Below, one piece after another: positions 1 to 8,056 of a stretch of 10,330 nucleotides of DNA. The first letter of the stretch is position 1; each line of letters begins with the position of its first letter. The notes beneath the pieces are model-generated. The model was given only the letters and a program-made list of their open reading frames with translations. It did not search any database and was not told where the DNA came from. Position numbers and translations under genes: made by a program. Source of the stretch: Gp13-AA77 sp036521995 (lineage in GTDB: Bacteria; Acidobacteriota; Terriglobia; UBA7540); assembly GCA_036521995.1 (NCBI GenBank), contig DATDGR010000135.1, positions 1-10,330 of the forward strand, written 5' to 3'.

Positions 1-585
<585 letters not shown>

Positions 586-633
586 TGAAACCTCCTGTTG
601 ATTGTGGTCGCCCAGGGACAGACGCGATCTTTC

Positions 634-663
634 ATACTACCATAGGATGGCAGGCCTTAACCA
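634..663 (-). promoter_or_regulatory. weak candidate promoter for metK
   Basis: On the minus strand, TGGTTA (663-658) and TAGTAT (639-634) are separated by 18 bases, about 50 bases before the metK ribosome binding site. Each hexamer departs from the sigma-70 consensus at two to three positions. No SAM-I type riboswitch core or S-box-like leader was recognised between this site and the start codon. Confidence 0.25.
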
Positions 664-814
664 TATACAACGGAGATAAAAGTCATGTTACCAACTGGCA
701 TTAACAACCAGGTCGGCTTCGGGCTGATGGGTGCTCAGTCGCTGCTGCCGGCAACGATCCGCTGGTCCTGATTCGTGCCGGACCGAATCCCCTTCTGGAA
801 TGTCTCATAAGAAT

Positions 815-847
815 TTTACAACCTGCTTCAGACTCTCGAACTATAAT
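815..847 (+). promoter_or_regulatory. candidate promoter of the GloVer-repeat gene
   Basis: A perfect -10 hexamer TATAAT lies at 842-847. The best -35-like hexamer, TTTACA at 815-820, is 21 bases away, longer than the usual 16-18, so the -10 is the more believable half. Predicted transcription would begin near 854, giving a leader of about 50 bases that holds the GCCGG/CCGGC dyad and the ribosome binding site AAAGGAG (888-894). Confidence 0.4.
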
Positions 848-904
848 GGCAAGCACTGAGAGGGGACTGCGCCGGGGACTCCGGCCCAAAGGAGAAGCTA
901 CCCG

Positions 905-2233
905 ATGAACCGCGAAGAATTCGCGCTCAACCCAGGCAGGCCGTTGGCAATTCTGATTGCCGTGATGATCTTGGCGGGCAGCGCCTCGGCTGCCGGTCCG
1001 CTGCTCGTGATCCACCGCTTCCAAGGCGCGAGCGACGGAGAGAATCCCGCCGGTAATCTGATTGCCGACAAGGCCGGCAACCTCTATGGCACCACCGAGT
1101 ACGGCGGCGTAAGCGGTTATTACGGGACCGTCTTCCAACTCGCGCCGCCCGCCCAGCCGGGCGATGGTTGGACCGAGACCACCCTTTACACTTTCCGTAA
1201 TCAGGGCGACGGCGCCCGGCCGACCGCCGGCCTGGTGTTCGACTCGGCCGGCAATCTCTATGGAACTACCAGTGACAGTAACGCCGGAGGGTACGGCGAG
1301 ATCTTCCAACTAGCGCCTCCCAGCACGAAGGGAGGTTCCTGGACTGAGACCGTGCTCTACCACTTCCAGGGCGGCACCGACGGAGCCTACCCATACGGTG
1401 GATTGATCTTCGATCCGGCGGGCAATCTCTACGGCACGACCGAGTCATCAGTCTTCGAGCTGAGCCCGCCCACCGCGCCGGCCGGAATCTGGACGTTCAC
1501 CTTGATCCATGACTTCACCTGCTGTACCAGCGATGGGTGGAATTCCGTGGCCGGCCTGGTTCGTGACCCGCAAGGCAATCTGTACGGCACCACGGAATGG
1601 GGCGGCGCTTATACCGGCGTGTATTGCGACTATCTGGGCTGCGGCACGGTGTTCGAGGTAAGTCCGCCGTCGGCTCAGGGCGGCGCCTGGAGTGAGAAAG
1701 TGCTTTACGCGTTCGGTGGACAGCCCGACGGCCTCAACCCCTTTAGTGGCCTCGCGCTCGACCAGGCCGGCAATCTTTACGGCACCACTTACGGCGGCGG
1801 CATTTTCGAGGGCGGCATGGCGTTTCAACTGGCGCCGCCGGCCCAACCAGGCGCGCCTTGGACCGAGACCGTGATTCACAACTTCAGCTACAGCGCCAAG
1901 GACGGGGCTGTTCCCTTAGGCACCCTGATCTTCGGTCCGTCCGGCAATCTGTACGGCACCACTGCATTTGGCGGAAACCCTTGCGTGTTCAATACCACCG
2001 CCTATGGCTGCGGTGTCGTGTTCCAACTGGCGCCCCCATCCACCCAAGGTGCCGCCTGGACCGAGACCCTGCTGTATCTTTTCACAACCTTCGCTTTTGG
2101 CCCCAGGGAACCCGTGGCGGGCCTGACCTTTGGTCAGGCTGGGAACCTGTATGGCGCCACGGCCTACGGCGGTTATGACGGCTGCTCGGAGGAAGGCCTC
2201 GGATGCGGTACGGTCTTTAAGATCAGCCGGTAA
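905..2233 (+). CDS. secreted GloVer tandem-repeat protein (seven repeat cores)
   Basis: A 442-residue exported repeat protein. A signal peptide covers about residues 1-29, with hydrophobic core LAILIAVMILAG and a likely signal peptidase I cut after ASA. The rest is seven units built round the core GNLYGTT at residues 58, 116, 173, 224, 289, 347 and 413 (the last is GNLYGAT). Units are 51-66 residues apart and carry accompanying VFQLAPP and W(T/S)E(T/K)(T/V)LY strands. This is the Gloeo/Verruco (GloVer, TIGR03803-type) repeat, named for the lineages where it was noticed and frequent in Acidobacteriota. No enzymatic function is established for the family. Seven similar beta-rich units suggest a seven-bladed propeller, which is inference. 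The start is supported by AAAGGAG ten bases before the ATG. It ends with VFKISR and has no visible anchor motif, so it is probably soluble or loosely surface-bound. Cysteine pairs in units 4, 6 and 7 may form disulfides after export. Confidence 0.85.
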   Translation: MNREEFALNPGRPLAILIAVMILAGSASAAGPLLVIHRFQGASDGENPAGNLIADKAGNLYGTTEYGGVSGYYGTVFQLAPPAQPGDGWTETTLYTFRNQGDGARPTAGLVFDSAGNLYGTTSDSNAGGYGEIFQLAPPSTKGGSWTETVLYHFQGGTDGAYPYGGLIFDPAGNLYGTTESSVFELSPPTAPAGIWTFTLIHDFTCCTSDGWNSVAGLVRDPQGNLYGTTEWGGAYTGVYCDYLGCGTVFEVSPPSAQGGAWSEKVLYAFGGQPDGLNPFSGLALDQAGNLYGTTYGGGIFEGGMAFQLAPPAQPGAPWTETVIHNFSYSAKDGAVPLGTLIFGPSGNLYGTTAFGGNPCVFNTTAYGCGVVFQLAPPSTQGAAWTETLLYLFTTFAFGPREPVAGLTFGQAGNLYGATAYGGYDGCSEEGLGCGTVFKISR

Positions 2234-2339
2234 CTACGTGAAGGCCCCGGCTCGACGGGTTGTATCCCCCGCGTGGCCGTACGCCGGGCCGGCCCGATAT
2301 GGCGAGTTCGGTCAAGGCCGGGTGAGTGGTCGGAGGTGC

Positions 2340-4130
2340 CTAATGGCTCAGGCTCCAGACGTACGCGGCCAGCGCTAATATTTGGTCGGCCGAGAGTTGC
2401 GCCCCGCCCATGGCCGGCATTGGGCTGCGATACTCTTTTGGGTGCATCACGCCGTCGGCTATCGTTTTCGCGATTCCGGCATAACTACCGTCGCTCCACA
2501 ACCATTTCTTGCCCGTTAGATCAGGACCCAAGGGGGAGCCCGTACCGTTCGCGCCGTGGCAACCGGTGCAGGTCGCTCCGCCCACTTGACCGTGGTAAAT
2601 GCGATCACCGAGCGTCACCATCCCTCGCGTCGCCCCTTCGGGAACCTGGACACTCGCGCTTGCGGCGGCACCGGCGTCGGGATGCGTGCCCTCCGGCGGT
2701 TTGGCGGCGACTTCGATGATATCGCCGGCCGGTGCCGACGCGCTCGGGCAGGGAGTGAACTTCGCGCCGCCCTCGGAGCCGCCCCGATAGGCAATTCGGT
2801 AGATCCGTCCGCGGATATCGTCGGAGACATACAGCGACCCGTCCGGTCCGACCGCGACGCCGGACGGACGATGTTCAGCTTTATCCGGAGACTTCACCGC
2901 CCCCGCGAAACCGTCGGCAAAGATCTCGCACGCGCCGGAAGCACGGTCACCGGCGAGCGGCTGAAAAACTACGTTGTAGCCACCTTGCGGGTAGGGCGCC
3001 CGATCCCATGAACCGTGGAAGGCGATGAACACGCCGCTGCGGTAGCGGGTCGGGAACTGTTTCTTGTTATAAAGCACCATTCCGTTCGGCCCCCAATGGG
3101 CGGGAAATGCCGCCGCCGGAGGGATCTTGTTCGCGCAAGGGCCCACCTTCTTGCCGCCGTCGCCGCCGTATTCCGGCGCCAGAACCAGCTTTTGCACCAC
3201 AGCATCGTAGTAGCACTCGGGCCAGCCATAGTCGCCGCCGGGCTTCAAAAGCAGCAACTCCTCAGCCGGCAGCGTGGCTTCTTCCTCAGGTTTGTAGAGA
3301 TCAGGCCAATTCATGTGCAACTGATCTCGTCCGTGTTGGGTCACAAATACGCGGCCCGTTGAGTCGATGGCAAAGCCTTCAGCGTTGCGTATCCCCGTCG
3401 CGAAGCGCCCGGCCGGTGAAAACCTTTGGTCCGTTTTGTTCGCGTCATAGAGCCAGATGCCGCCCCGCGTCTCAAGTTCCGTGCAGGGGTTCGCGCCGGG
3501 CGATCTGAGTGTTCGATTTTGCAGTTGGCAGGCATTGGTCGCGGTGCCGACGTCGACGTACATCGAGCCTTCGGCGTCGATGACAAATGGATGCATGGGG
3601 TGGTCGCCCCCCAGAGGCAATCCGGAAACGATGGTATCGGGAGGATCCCGCGGCACGATGGAGCCCGCCGGCAGTGAGTATCGCACGATTCGATCGTTGA
3701 TCTCCGCGTAAATCGACCCCTTGTACATGCCGATGCCCGTGCCACCGGCTCCGCCAGTCTGGGCGGTTTCACCGAAGCGCTCGGTCGCGTCGGCTTTTCC
3801 CGACCCTGTGCGGTCTTGCAGGGCCACCAGAAACCCGCCGGCATGCGTCGCCTCATTGCCGTAATACGCCCCCGACCAGGTGTTGACGTAGACTACTCCG
3901 CTCGGCCCCACCACCATGTGTCGGGCGTGACCTATGTCGTCGGCAAATACGGTCGCACAAAAACCGGCCGGCAACGTCAACCCGCTGTCATCATTCGGGC
4001 ATGCTTGGGTCTTGGTTTCTGCACCAGGGTTGGACTGGCTTTGAGCCGGCGCCCAAGAGCCGCCCACGCACAGTGCGGCGACCGCGACCAGGGCAGGCAA
4101 CAGAATCTTGCGCAAGCCGGACAATCGCAT
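2340..4130 (-). CDS. exported PQQ-dependent sugar (sorbosone/glucose-type) dehydrogenase fused to cytochrome c
   Basis: Predicted to oxidise a sugar or related alcohol/aldehyde in the periplasm and pass electrons from PQQ to its own heme c. Numbering is from the ATG at 4130 (596 residues). A signal peptide covers residues 1 to about 31 (RLSGLRK, then a hydrophobic run, ending WAPAQS). A GSDH-type beta-propeller spans about 45-450, with GIRN at 246, QHGRDQ at 265, HGSWDR at 372 and RPSGVAVGPDG at 421, all typical of L-sorbosone dehydrogenase relatives. The C-terminal class I cytochrome c domain spans about 505-596, with heme-binding CTGCH at 521-525 and MPAM at 571-574, whose first Met is the likely sixth ligand. 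An in-frame ATG lies 15 codons upstream at 4175, directly at the predicted transcription start. I prefer 4130 because it gives a normal signal peptide, although only a weak GAG precedes it. The true substrate is unknown. The gene converges on the GloVer gene and diverges from the next one. Confidence 0.93.
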   Translation of the reverse strand: MRLSGLRKILLPALVAVAALCVGGSWAPAQSQSNPGAETKTQACPNDDSGLTLPAGFCATVFADDIGHARHMVVGPSGVVYVNTWSGAYYGNEATHAGGFLVALQDRTGSGKADATERFGETAQTGGAGGTGIGMYKGSIYAEINDRIVRYSLPAGSIVPRDPPDTIVSGLPLGGDHPMHPFVIDAEGSMYVDVGTATNACQLQNRTLRSPGANPCTELETRGGIWLYDANKTDQRFSPAGRFATGIRNAEGFAIDSTGRVFVTQHGRDQLHMNWPDLYKPEEEATLPAEELLLLKPGGDYGWPECYYDAVVQKLVLAPEYGGDGGKKVGPCANKIPPAAAFPAHWGPNGMVLYNKKQFPTRYRSGVFIAFHGSWDRAPYPQGGYNVVFQPLAGDRASGACEIFADGFAGAVKSPDKAEHRPSGVAVGPDGSLYVSDDIRGRIYRIAYRGGSEGGAKFTPCPSASAPAGDIIEVAAKPPEGTHPDAGAAASASVQVPEGATRGMVTLGDRIYHGQVGGATCTGCHGANGTGSPLGPDLTGKKWLWSDGSYAGIAKTIADGVMHPKEYRSPMPAMGGAQLSADQILALAAYVWSLSH

Positions 4131-4181
4131 TGAAGACTCGGGATGATCGACGACGAGAAACAAGAGTGTAAGCATCGAAAA

Positions 4182-4190
4182 AATATACCA
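4182..4190 (-). promoter_or_regulatory. extended -10 promoter of the PQQ dehydrogenase-cytochrome gene
   Basis: On the minus strand, TGG followed by TATATT (4190-4182) fits an extended -10 element. No good -35 is visible, which extended -10 promoters tolerate. Predicted +1 falls at about 4175, on the A of an in-frame ATG. The transcript would then be leaderless for that ATG, or have a 45-base leader for the preferred ATG at 4130. Confidence 0.42.
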
Positions 4191-4348
4191 TAGTTGTTGC
4201 AGTGTACTAGGGGGCTGGCGACCGGTCTGAGTTTACAAATCTTTGACCAATATGTGACACACGCGGACCATGACCTCGGCTACCCTTATGGAGCAGCCCG
4301 GCAGTTTACGGGAAGATCGTCGGAAGCTCATCCGAAGGAGATTATGGA
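4191..4348. other. divergent spacer between the PQQ dehydrogenase and the unknown exported gene
   Basis: Beyond the minus-strand extended -10 at 4182-4190 and the plus-strand ribosome binding site AAGGAG at 4335-4340, I see no confident element. TTGACC (4243-4248) and GTGACA (4254-4259) look like -35 hexamers for the plus-strand gene, but neither has a good -10 at 16-18 bases. Confidence 0.4.
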
Positions 4349-5614
4349 ATGCACAACAGAGGGAACAAGCCGATCATCTTGGTTCCAACGGCAGGCAGTG
4401 GTGAAAAAAAGCGCGATGTTGCTCGAGAGGATGTCTCGTGGCTTTGGGCCGTAGCCCGGTGCGCGCTACTTTGTTTGGCTCCGCTGCTTGTCTGCGGCGC
4501 GGCCGCTTTCGGGCAAACGAACGAATTCCAGCCGAACGCCTCGGCCGGACCAGGCCAGATCCTCGTTCACAGCAAGTTTGGCGGGCAAATCTTTGGATTT
4601 GATATCGATCAGAACGGCACCGAAGGCGTGCTGAGCGAGGCTCAGACGCTCTCCAACGGGAACGAGCTGGCCGCGGTCGAAACGTTTGACCAGAAGACCG
4701 GGAAGATCCTCAAGGTTGTGGCGCAAACTGAAACGCAGGATGATTTCATCACCCTGGGCGTCGTCGGCACCAGTGTCGGGCTGGTGGAGCACGAGCACGT
4801 GGAAGGATTTCTAAAGGTCAACCGGACGTTCCACACCCTGAACCCCCTCAATTCCAACACGTTTACCGGCGTCTGGACTCCGCCTATCGCCGGGTCGCAG
4901 CACCTGATTATGCCGACGGGTGTGAGCCGTAGCCAGGGAGAACCCCAGGCCGCTGTGTTTGCCTATGATAACAGCGGAAACTTCATACCGTGGGTTTTCT
5001 CCTCCAATGTCGCCGCCAACACCTTCGGGCCGATCGTCAAGATTACAGACTCCGACAACTTTGGCAGCGTGCCTCCGCCGATCGCTTACGATAGCCAGAC
5101 GCAACAAGCGGTGCTCGGGGGAGGACCGGGATGCTTTGCCTGCCTTCCCGTCCTTGGCTTGGTTGATCTGGTCAGGGGCACTTTTACGGAGTTTCTGGGT
5201 GTCGGCTTTGGCTTTATCAACGGGATGGCCGTGGACTCCGCCGACGGCATCGCCTGTACGACGACCGAGGACGACGCCAGTGTTGAGTTCTACGATCTTG
5301 CGACCCAGACCGGCTTCAGCGTGGTGTTGCCCGGATCGGGCGAAAACCAATTCTTCAGCGGCGCGGATGTCGAATTTGATCCCGTCAACAAGCTGTTCCT
5401 GGTCGCCCAGCCCAATTCAAGTTCGGCATCGAGCGGCAGTACGATCTACGTTTACGGCACCAACGGGAACCTTGAAGAGACCCTCAACGGATTCAGTTTC
5501 TCCAATACCTTCAACGTGATTCCGATGCATATTGCGCTGCACCCCAGCCTTTGGTCTGGGTACGTAGATGGTCCTGACTCCGGCGTGACTGAGATTCAGT
5601 CGTTCACGTACTAG
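4349..5614 (+). CDS. exported protein of unknown function, probably beta-propeller-like
   Basis: I do not recognise the family. The 421-residue product has an unusually long N-terminal region of about 30 residues, then a hydrophobic stretch (about 32-54, RCALLCLAPLLVCGAAAFG) followed by QTNEF. This reads as a signal peptide with a long n-region, or as a single N-terminal membrane anchor. The mature part is rich in short beta-type strands with recurring patterns such as ILVHSKFGGQIFGFDID, GMAVDSADGIACTTTED, VEFDPVNKLFLVAQP and IYVYGTNGNLEETLNGF. These resemble YncE/NHL-like or lactonase-type propeller blades, but no diagnostic motif is present. The start is set by AAGGAG (4335-4340), eight bases before the ATG. 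It is divergent from the PQQ dehydrogenase with about 220 bp between starts, so shared regulation is possible but unproven. A seven-A run at 4404-4410 lies in the first 21 codons. Confidence 0.75.
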   Translation: MHNRGNKPIILVPTAGSGEKKRDVAREDVSWLWAVARCALLCLAPLLVCGAAAFGQTNEFQPNASAGPGQILVHSKFGGQIFGFDIDQNGTEGVLSEAQTLSNGNELAAVETFDQKTGKILKVVAQTETQDDFITLGVVGTSVGLVEHEHVEGFLKVNRTFHTLNPLNSNTFTGVWTPPIAGSQHLIMPTGVSRSQGEPQAAVFAYDNSGNFIPWVFSSNVAANTFGPIVKITDSDNFGSVPPPIAYDSQTQQAVLGGGPGCFACLPVLGLVDLVRGTFTEFLGVGFGFINGMAVDSADGIACTTTEDDASVEFYDLATQTGFSVVLPGSGENQFFSGADVEFDPVNKLFLVAQPNSSSASSGSTIYVYGTNGNLEETLNGFSFSNTFNVIPMHIALHPSLWSGYVDGPDSGVTEIQSFTY

Positions 5615-5666
5615 CGGCTTTCCGGCGGCTGGCGGTTTCCTAAATTGATTTGTTCTTGTGCGGAAT

Positions 5667-5688
5667 CGCTCCGCCCTAGGTGGGAGCG
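5667..5688 (+). terminator. hairpin downstream of the unknown exported gene
   Basis: CGCTCC (5667-5672) pairs with GGAGCG (5683-5688), with a partial CC/GG extension around a CTAG-containing loop, starting 53 bases after the plus-strand stop codon. There is no T-run after it, so it is at best part of a weak or factor-dependent terminator. Confidence 0.3.
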
Positions 5689-5744
5689 CGGGATCTGAGG
5701 CTCTGAGAGCAGGCGTCTGCCCGCTCCTGAGGCCGACTCGTTCA

Positions 5745-5775
5745 ACCGCGGGTGAGACGGCACGCTCCCCGCGGT
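5745..5775 (+). terminator. candidate bidirectional terminator hairpin between convergent genes
   Basis: ACCGCGGG (5745-5752) and CCCGCGGT (5768-5775) form a perfect 8 bp GC-rich stem with a 15-base loop, followed on the plus strand by CTTTGT. It lies between the convergent stop codons at 5614 (plus) and 5794 (minus). The tail is short in T on both strands, so this is a plausible but not canonical intrinsic terminator. Confidence 0.4.
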
Positions 5776-5793
5776 CTTTGTCCTAGGTGTGCC

Positions 5794-7872
5794 CTAGTTG
5801 GACGCTCCCGTTCCACTCAAAGGCACCGCTCCGGGGCTGCCAGTGGCAGCGTACTGTACGTCGACGTCAGCGCTCAGGCTTCCCGTCGCCTGAGGCGTGA
5901 ACGTGACCGTGATCGTGCAACTGCCCCCGGCGGCCAAATTACCCGAAGGACAGTTATTGGTTTCGGTGAAGCTGCCAGTGTCCGATCCTTCGAGCAAGAC
6001 GCGGTAGATCTCAAGCGGAGTGTTCCGGACGTTCGTCAGGGTGACGGTCTGCGGAGGGCTGGAAGTCCCGACCTTGAAGCTGCCGAAGCTTAAAGTGGAA
6101 GGTGAGAGCCCGACCGGGGTAGCCGTCGCTGTCAGGGAAACCGTTTGGGGACTGCCGGTCGCACTGTCGGCAATGCTCAGTGTGCCGGTGGTGGCACCGC
6201 CCACGCTGGGCTTGAAGGCGACACCAACGCTACAAGTCGCGGCAGGCTGGAGAGACGACGAACAGGAGTTCGTGTCGCCAAACTCCGTGCTCCCACTAAG
6301 CGTAACGCTGGTGATGTCGAGCGCCGCACTGCCGGTATTGGTGATCGTCGCGTGTTGAGTCGGGCTCACTTGCCCCAAGGTAACGTCGCCGAAAGCAAGC
6401 GAGGCTGGACTAACGCTGGCGACCGGAGCGACGGTGCCCAGCAGGACCGAGAGGCCGCCCGTGCTGCTATGATCACCGAGGGCCAAGTCCAGAAAGCCGT
6501 CGTTGTTGAAGTCTCCGGCAGCGATCGTATCCGGCCCACCCGATGCCTCGGCTGAAAACGACCGGGACTTCTGGAAAGTGCCGTCGCCGTTGCCCAGAAA
6601 AACGTCGGCAGAACCTGTGTCCATCGCTGTAGCGACGTCGAGCTTGCCGTCGGCATTGAAATCGCCTACCGCGATTCCGGACGCGCCAAGGCCGTCCGCG
6701 GCGTATTCTTTGTACGTCTGGAAGGTGCCGTCACCGTTGCCGAGCATGACGGCCAGGGCCGGGTTGCCGCCAATGGGCTGGCCGGTCAAGGCCAAGTCGA
6801 GCTTGCCGTCAGCGTTGAAGTCCGCCACGGCCATGGCGCCGTTTGCGAAAGGCGACTTGTACTTGACCGCCTTCTGAAACGTGCCGTCGCCGTTGCCCAG
6901 CATCACTGCGACAGCCGTCTTGTCCGCCACCGCGACGTCAAGTTTGCCATCTCCGTTAAAATCACCCGTCACGACGGAGTAGGGATCCTGAGCGGTCGTT
7001 CCGTAGGTTTGGCCTTTCTGGAAGGTACCGTCACCGTTCCCGAGCAAGACCGTGACTGAACTCGTGCCCAAGTCGAAAACCGCCAGATCGAGTTTGCCGT
7101 CTCCGTTGAAATCGCCGGTTGTCAAGCCGCCAGCGCCCAGTCCCGCGGCGTATTCCTTGAAGGTCTGAAAGGTGCCGTCGCCCTTGCCCAGCATGATTGC
7201 GACCCCATTGTCGCCTGAGTCTGCGATCGCCACATCAAGCTTTCCATCGTTATTGAAGTCGGCGGTAATCACCTGCCGCGGCGAAGAGCTCTTCGTCTTG
7301 CCGACCAGATAATCGACGCCTGGCTGGAAGGTGCCGTTGCCGTTGCCGAGAAAAACCGTACCGTTGCTGTTGCCGCCGTGGGTTAGGTCGGCATTGATCG
7401 CGAACAGGTCCAAGTTGCCATCGCCGTTGAAGTCACCCGCCGCCAGCCACGTCGGTGGCTCGGTCAACGTCGTGGTTGTCGCAGCCATGTCAAGTCCAGC
7501 CAGTGAAGGAGCGATCTGGAAGAAGGCTGGGCTCGACGCTCCCCCGCCTGGCGTGGCGCTGACCACCGTGATGGAGGCGGTGCCCGCCGTCGCCACCTCG
7601 GACGCTGAGACCATGGCGGTCAAACGAGACGCGCTGACGAACGTAGTCGGGAGCGCGCTGCCGTTCCAGTCAACCGTGGAGCCGGAAACGAATCCCGTAC
7701 CGTTTACCGTAAGAGTGAATCCCGAGCTGCCCGGCGTAATGGCATCGGGCCCGAGTGGCAGGTTGATTAGAGGCGTAGGATTGCTTTGCCCCCAGGCGGT
7801 TATCCCTGAGAGAGTCAGAAAAAGTGAGCAAAAAACGAATAAGTAGCGGCATGAACTCTTACTTCTTTCCAC
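5794..7872 (-). CDS. secreted IPT/TIG - FG-GAP (VCBS) propeller - choice-of-anchor D protein
   Basis: A 692-residue exported multidomain protein, probably for binding or adhesion outside the cell. A signal peptide covers about 1-28 (hydrophobic YLFVFCSLFLTLSG, cut near AWG). An Ig-like IPT/TIG-type domain spans about 33-120. Seven FG-GAP/VCBS units follow, with calcium-loop motifs DFNxDGxLD beginning at residues 147, 205, 254, 304, 351, 404 and 454 and six intervening LGxGxGTFQ strands. This count matches a seven-bladed integrin-alpha-like propeller. Two ASH/choice-of-anchor D-type Ig modules cover about 486-585 and 588-690, each with the LxFG(D/S) opening and a Cys pair. The start is GTG at 7872, with AAAGGAG (7884-7878) five bases before it. 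The protein ends TGASN with no transmembrane helix, LPXTG-like or PEP-CTERM tail. The ligand is unknown. The FG-GAP units are also repeated at DNA level with a period of about 144-159 bp. Confidence 0.9.
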   Translation of the reverse strand: MERSKSSCRYLFVFCSLFLTLSGITAWGQSNPTPLINLPLGPDAITPGSSGFTLTVNGTGFVSGSTVDWNGSALPTTFVSASRLTAMVSASEVATAGTASITVVSATPGGGASSPAFFQIAPSLAGLDMAATTTTLTEPPTWLAAGDFNGDGNLDLFAINADLTHGGNSNGTVFLGNGNGTFQPGVDYLVGKTKSSSPRQVITADFNNDGKLDVAIADSGDNGVAIMLGKGDGTFQTFKEYAAGLGAGGLTTGDFNGDGKLDLAVFDLGTSSVTVLLGNGDGTFQKGQTYGTTAQDPYSVVTGDFNGDGKLDVAVADKTAVAVMLGNGDGTFQKAVKYKSPFANGAMAVADFNADGKLDLALTGQPIGGNPALAVMLGNGDGTFQTYKEYAADGLGASGIAVGDFNADGKLDVATAMDTGSADVFLGNGDGTFQKSRSFSAEASGGPDTIAAGDFNNDGFLDLALGDHSSTGGLSVLLGTVAPVASVSPASLAFGDVTLGQVSPTQHATITNTGSAALDITSVTLSGSTEFGDTNSCSSSLQPAATCSVGVAFKPSVGGATTGTLSIADSATGSPQTVSLTATATPVGLSPSTLSFGSFKVGTSSPPQTVTLTNVRNTPLEIYRVLLEGSDTGSFTETNNCPSGNLAAGGSCTITVTFTPQATGSLSADVDVQYAATGSPGAVPLSGTGASN
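6571..7356 (-). repeat. in-frame DNA repeats encoding the FG-GAP blades
   Basis: A conserved segment (read on the plus strand as ctggaaggtgccgtc...cc followed by gttgcc-type codons) starts near 6571, 6718, 6874, 7018, 7165 and 7324. The spacings are 147, 156, 144, 147 and 159 bp, all multiples of three. Such similar in-frame units can expand or contract by recombination without breaking the reading frame. Confidence 0.75.
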
Positions 7873-7919
7873 TTTGACTCCTTTCTCGACGGTTCCCCTT
7901 CGATCGCGGAGGTCGACGG

Positions 7920-7948
7920 AGTATACCTTACCTTGGGATCGACATCTA
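7920..7948 (-). promoter_or_regulatory. candidate promoter of the FG-GAP protein gene
   Basis: On the minus strand, TATACT (7925-7920) matches the -10 consensus at five of six positions. It is preceded at 17 bases by TAGATG (7948-7943), a weak -35. Predicted transcription starts about 40 bases before the GTG and includes the AAAGGAG ribosome binding site. Confidence 0.35.
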
Positions 7949-8056
7949 CCTCTGGAATCGAGACATGTTAAAGCTACTGTTAAGCGGCTGTTTGAACACT
8001 GTAGTTAATATCGCATTTGTTATATATCATCATCAGGCAAGGAGCCTCGTCGGTTT

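Larger units (their letters stand above)
586..904. other. divergent intergenic region between metK and the GloVer gene
   Basis: This 319 bp spacer contains the metK ribosome binding site (AGGAGG at 596-591, minus strand), candidate promoters for both flanking genes, and two small dyads. GATTCG/CGAATC at 770-789 has a loop of eight. GCCGG/CCGGC at 871-885 has a loop of five and would lie in the 5' untranslated part of the GloVer mRNA just before its ribosome binding site. No open frame with coding character and no RNA gene was recognised. Confidence 0.6.

Noticed and set aside
586..720. SAM-responsive riboswitch upstream of metK
   Set aside because: No SAM-I four-way-junction motifs, SAM-II pseudoknot pattern or SAH-type core could be recognised, and the leader is short.
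770..789. GATTCG...CGAATC dyad considered as a tRNA T-arm
   Set aside because: There is no acceptor, D or anticodon arm at the right distances, and the loop is eight bases without the TTCRANY pattern.
701..1309. Minus-strand open frame of 202 codons overlapping the GloVer gene
   Set aside because: It is antisense to the repeat-encoding frame, and its product mirrors the repeats without a recognisable fold. The plus-strand gene has a signal peptide and ribosome binding site.
2234..2339. Terminator between the GloVer and PQQ dehydrogenase genes
   Set aside because: Only short GC palindromes (GCCGGGCCGGC) are present, with no adequate stem-loop followed by T residues on either strand.
4404..4410. 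Seven-A run in an A-AAA-AAG context as a programmed frameshift or sequencing indel
   Set aside because: The main frame stays open on both sides and leads into a hydrophobic export segment. The alternative frame ends about 45 bases later, so nothing requires a frameshift.
4194..4454. Plus-strand frame with an ATG at 4344, three bases after AAGGAG
   Set aside because: It stops at 4454 with a nondescript product. The spacing is too short, and the overlapping frame from 4349 is long and has an export signal.
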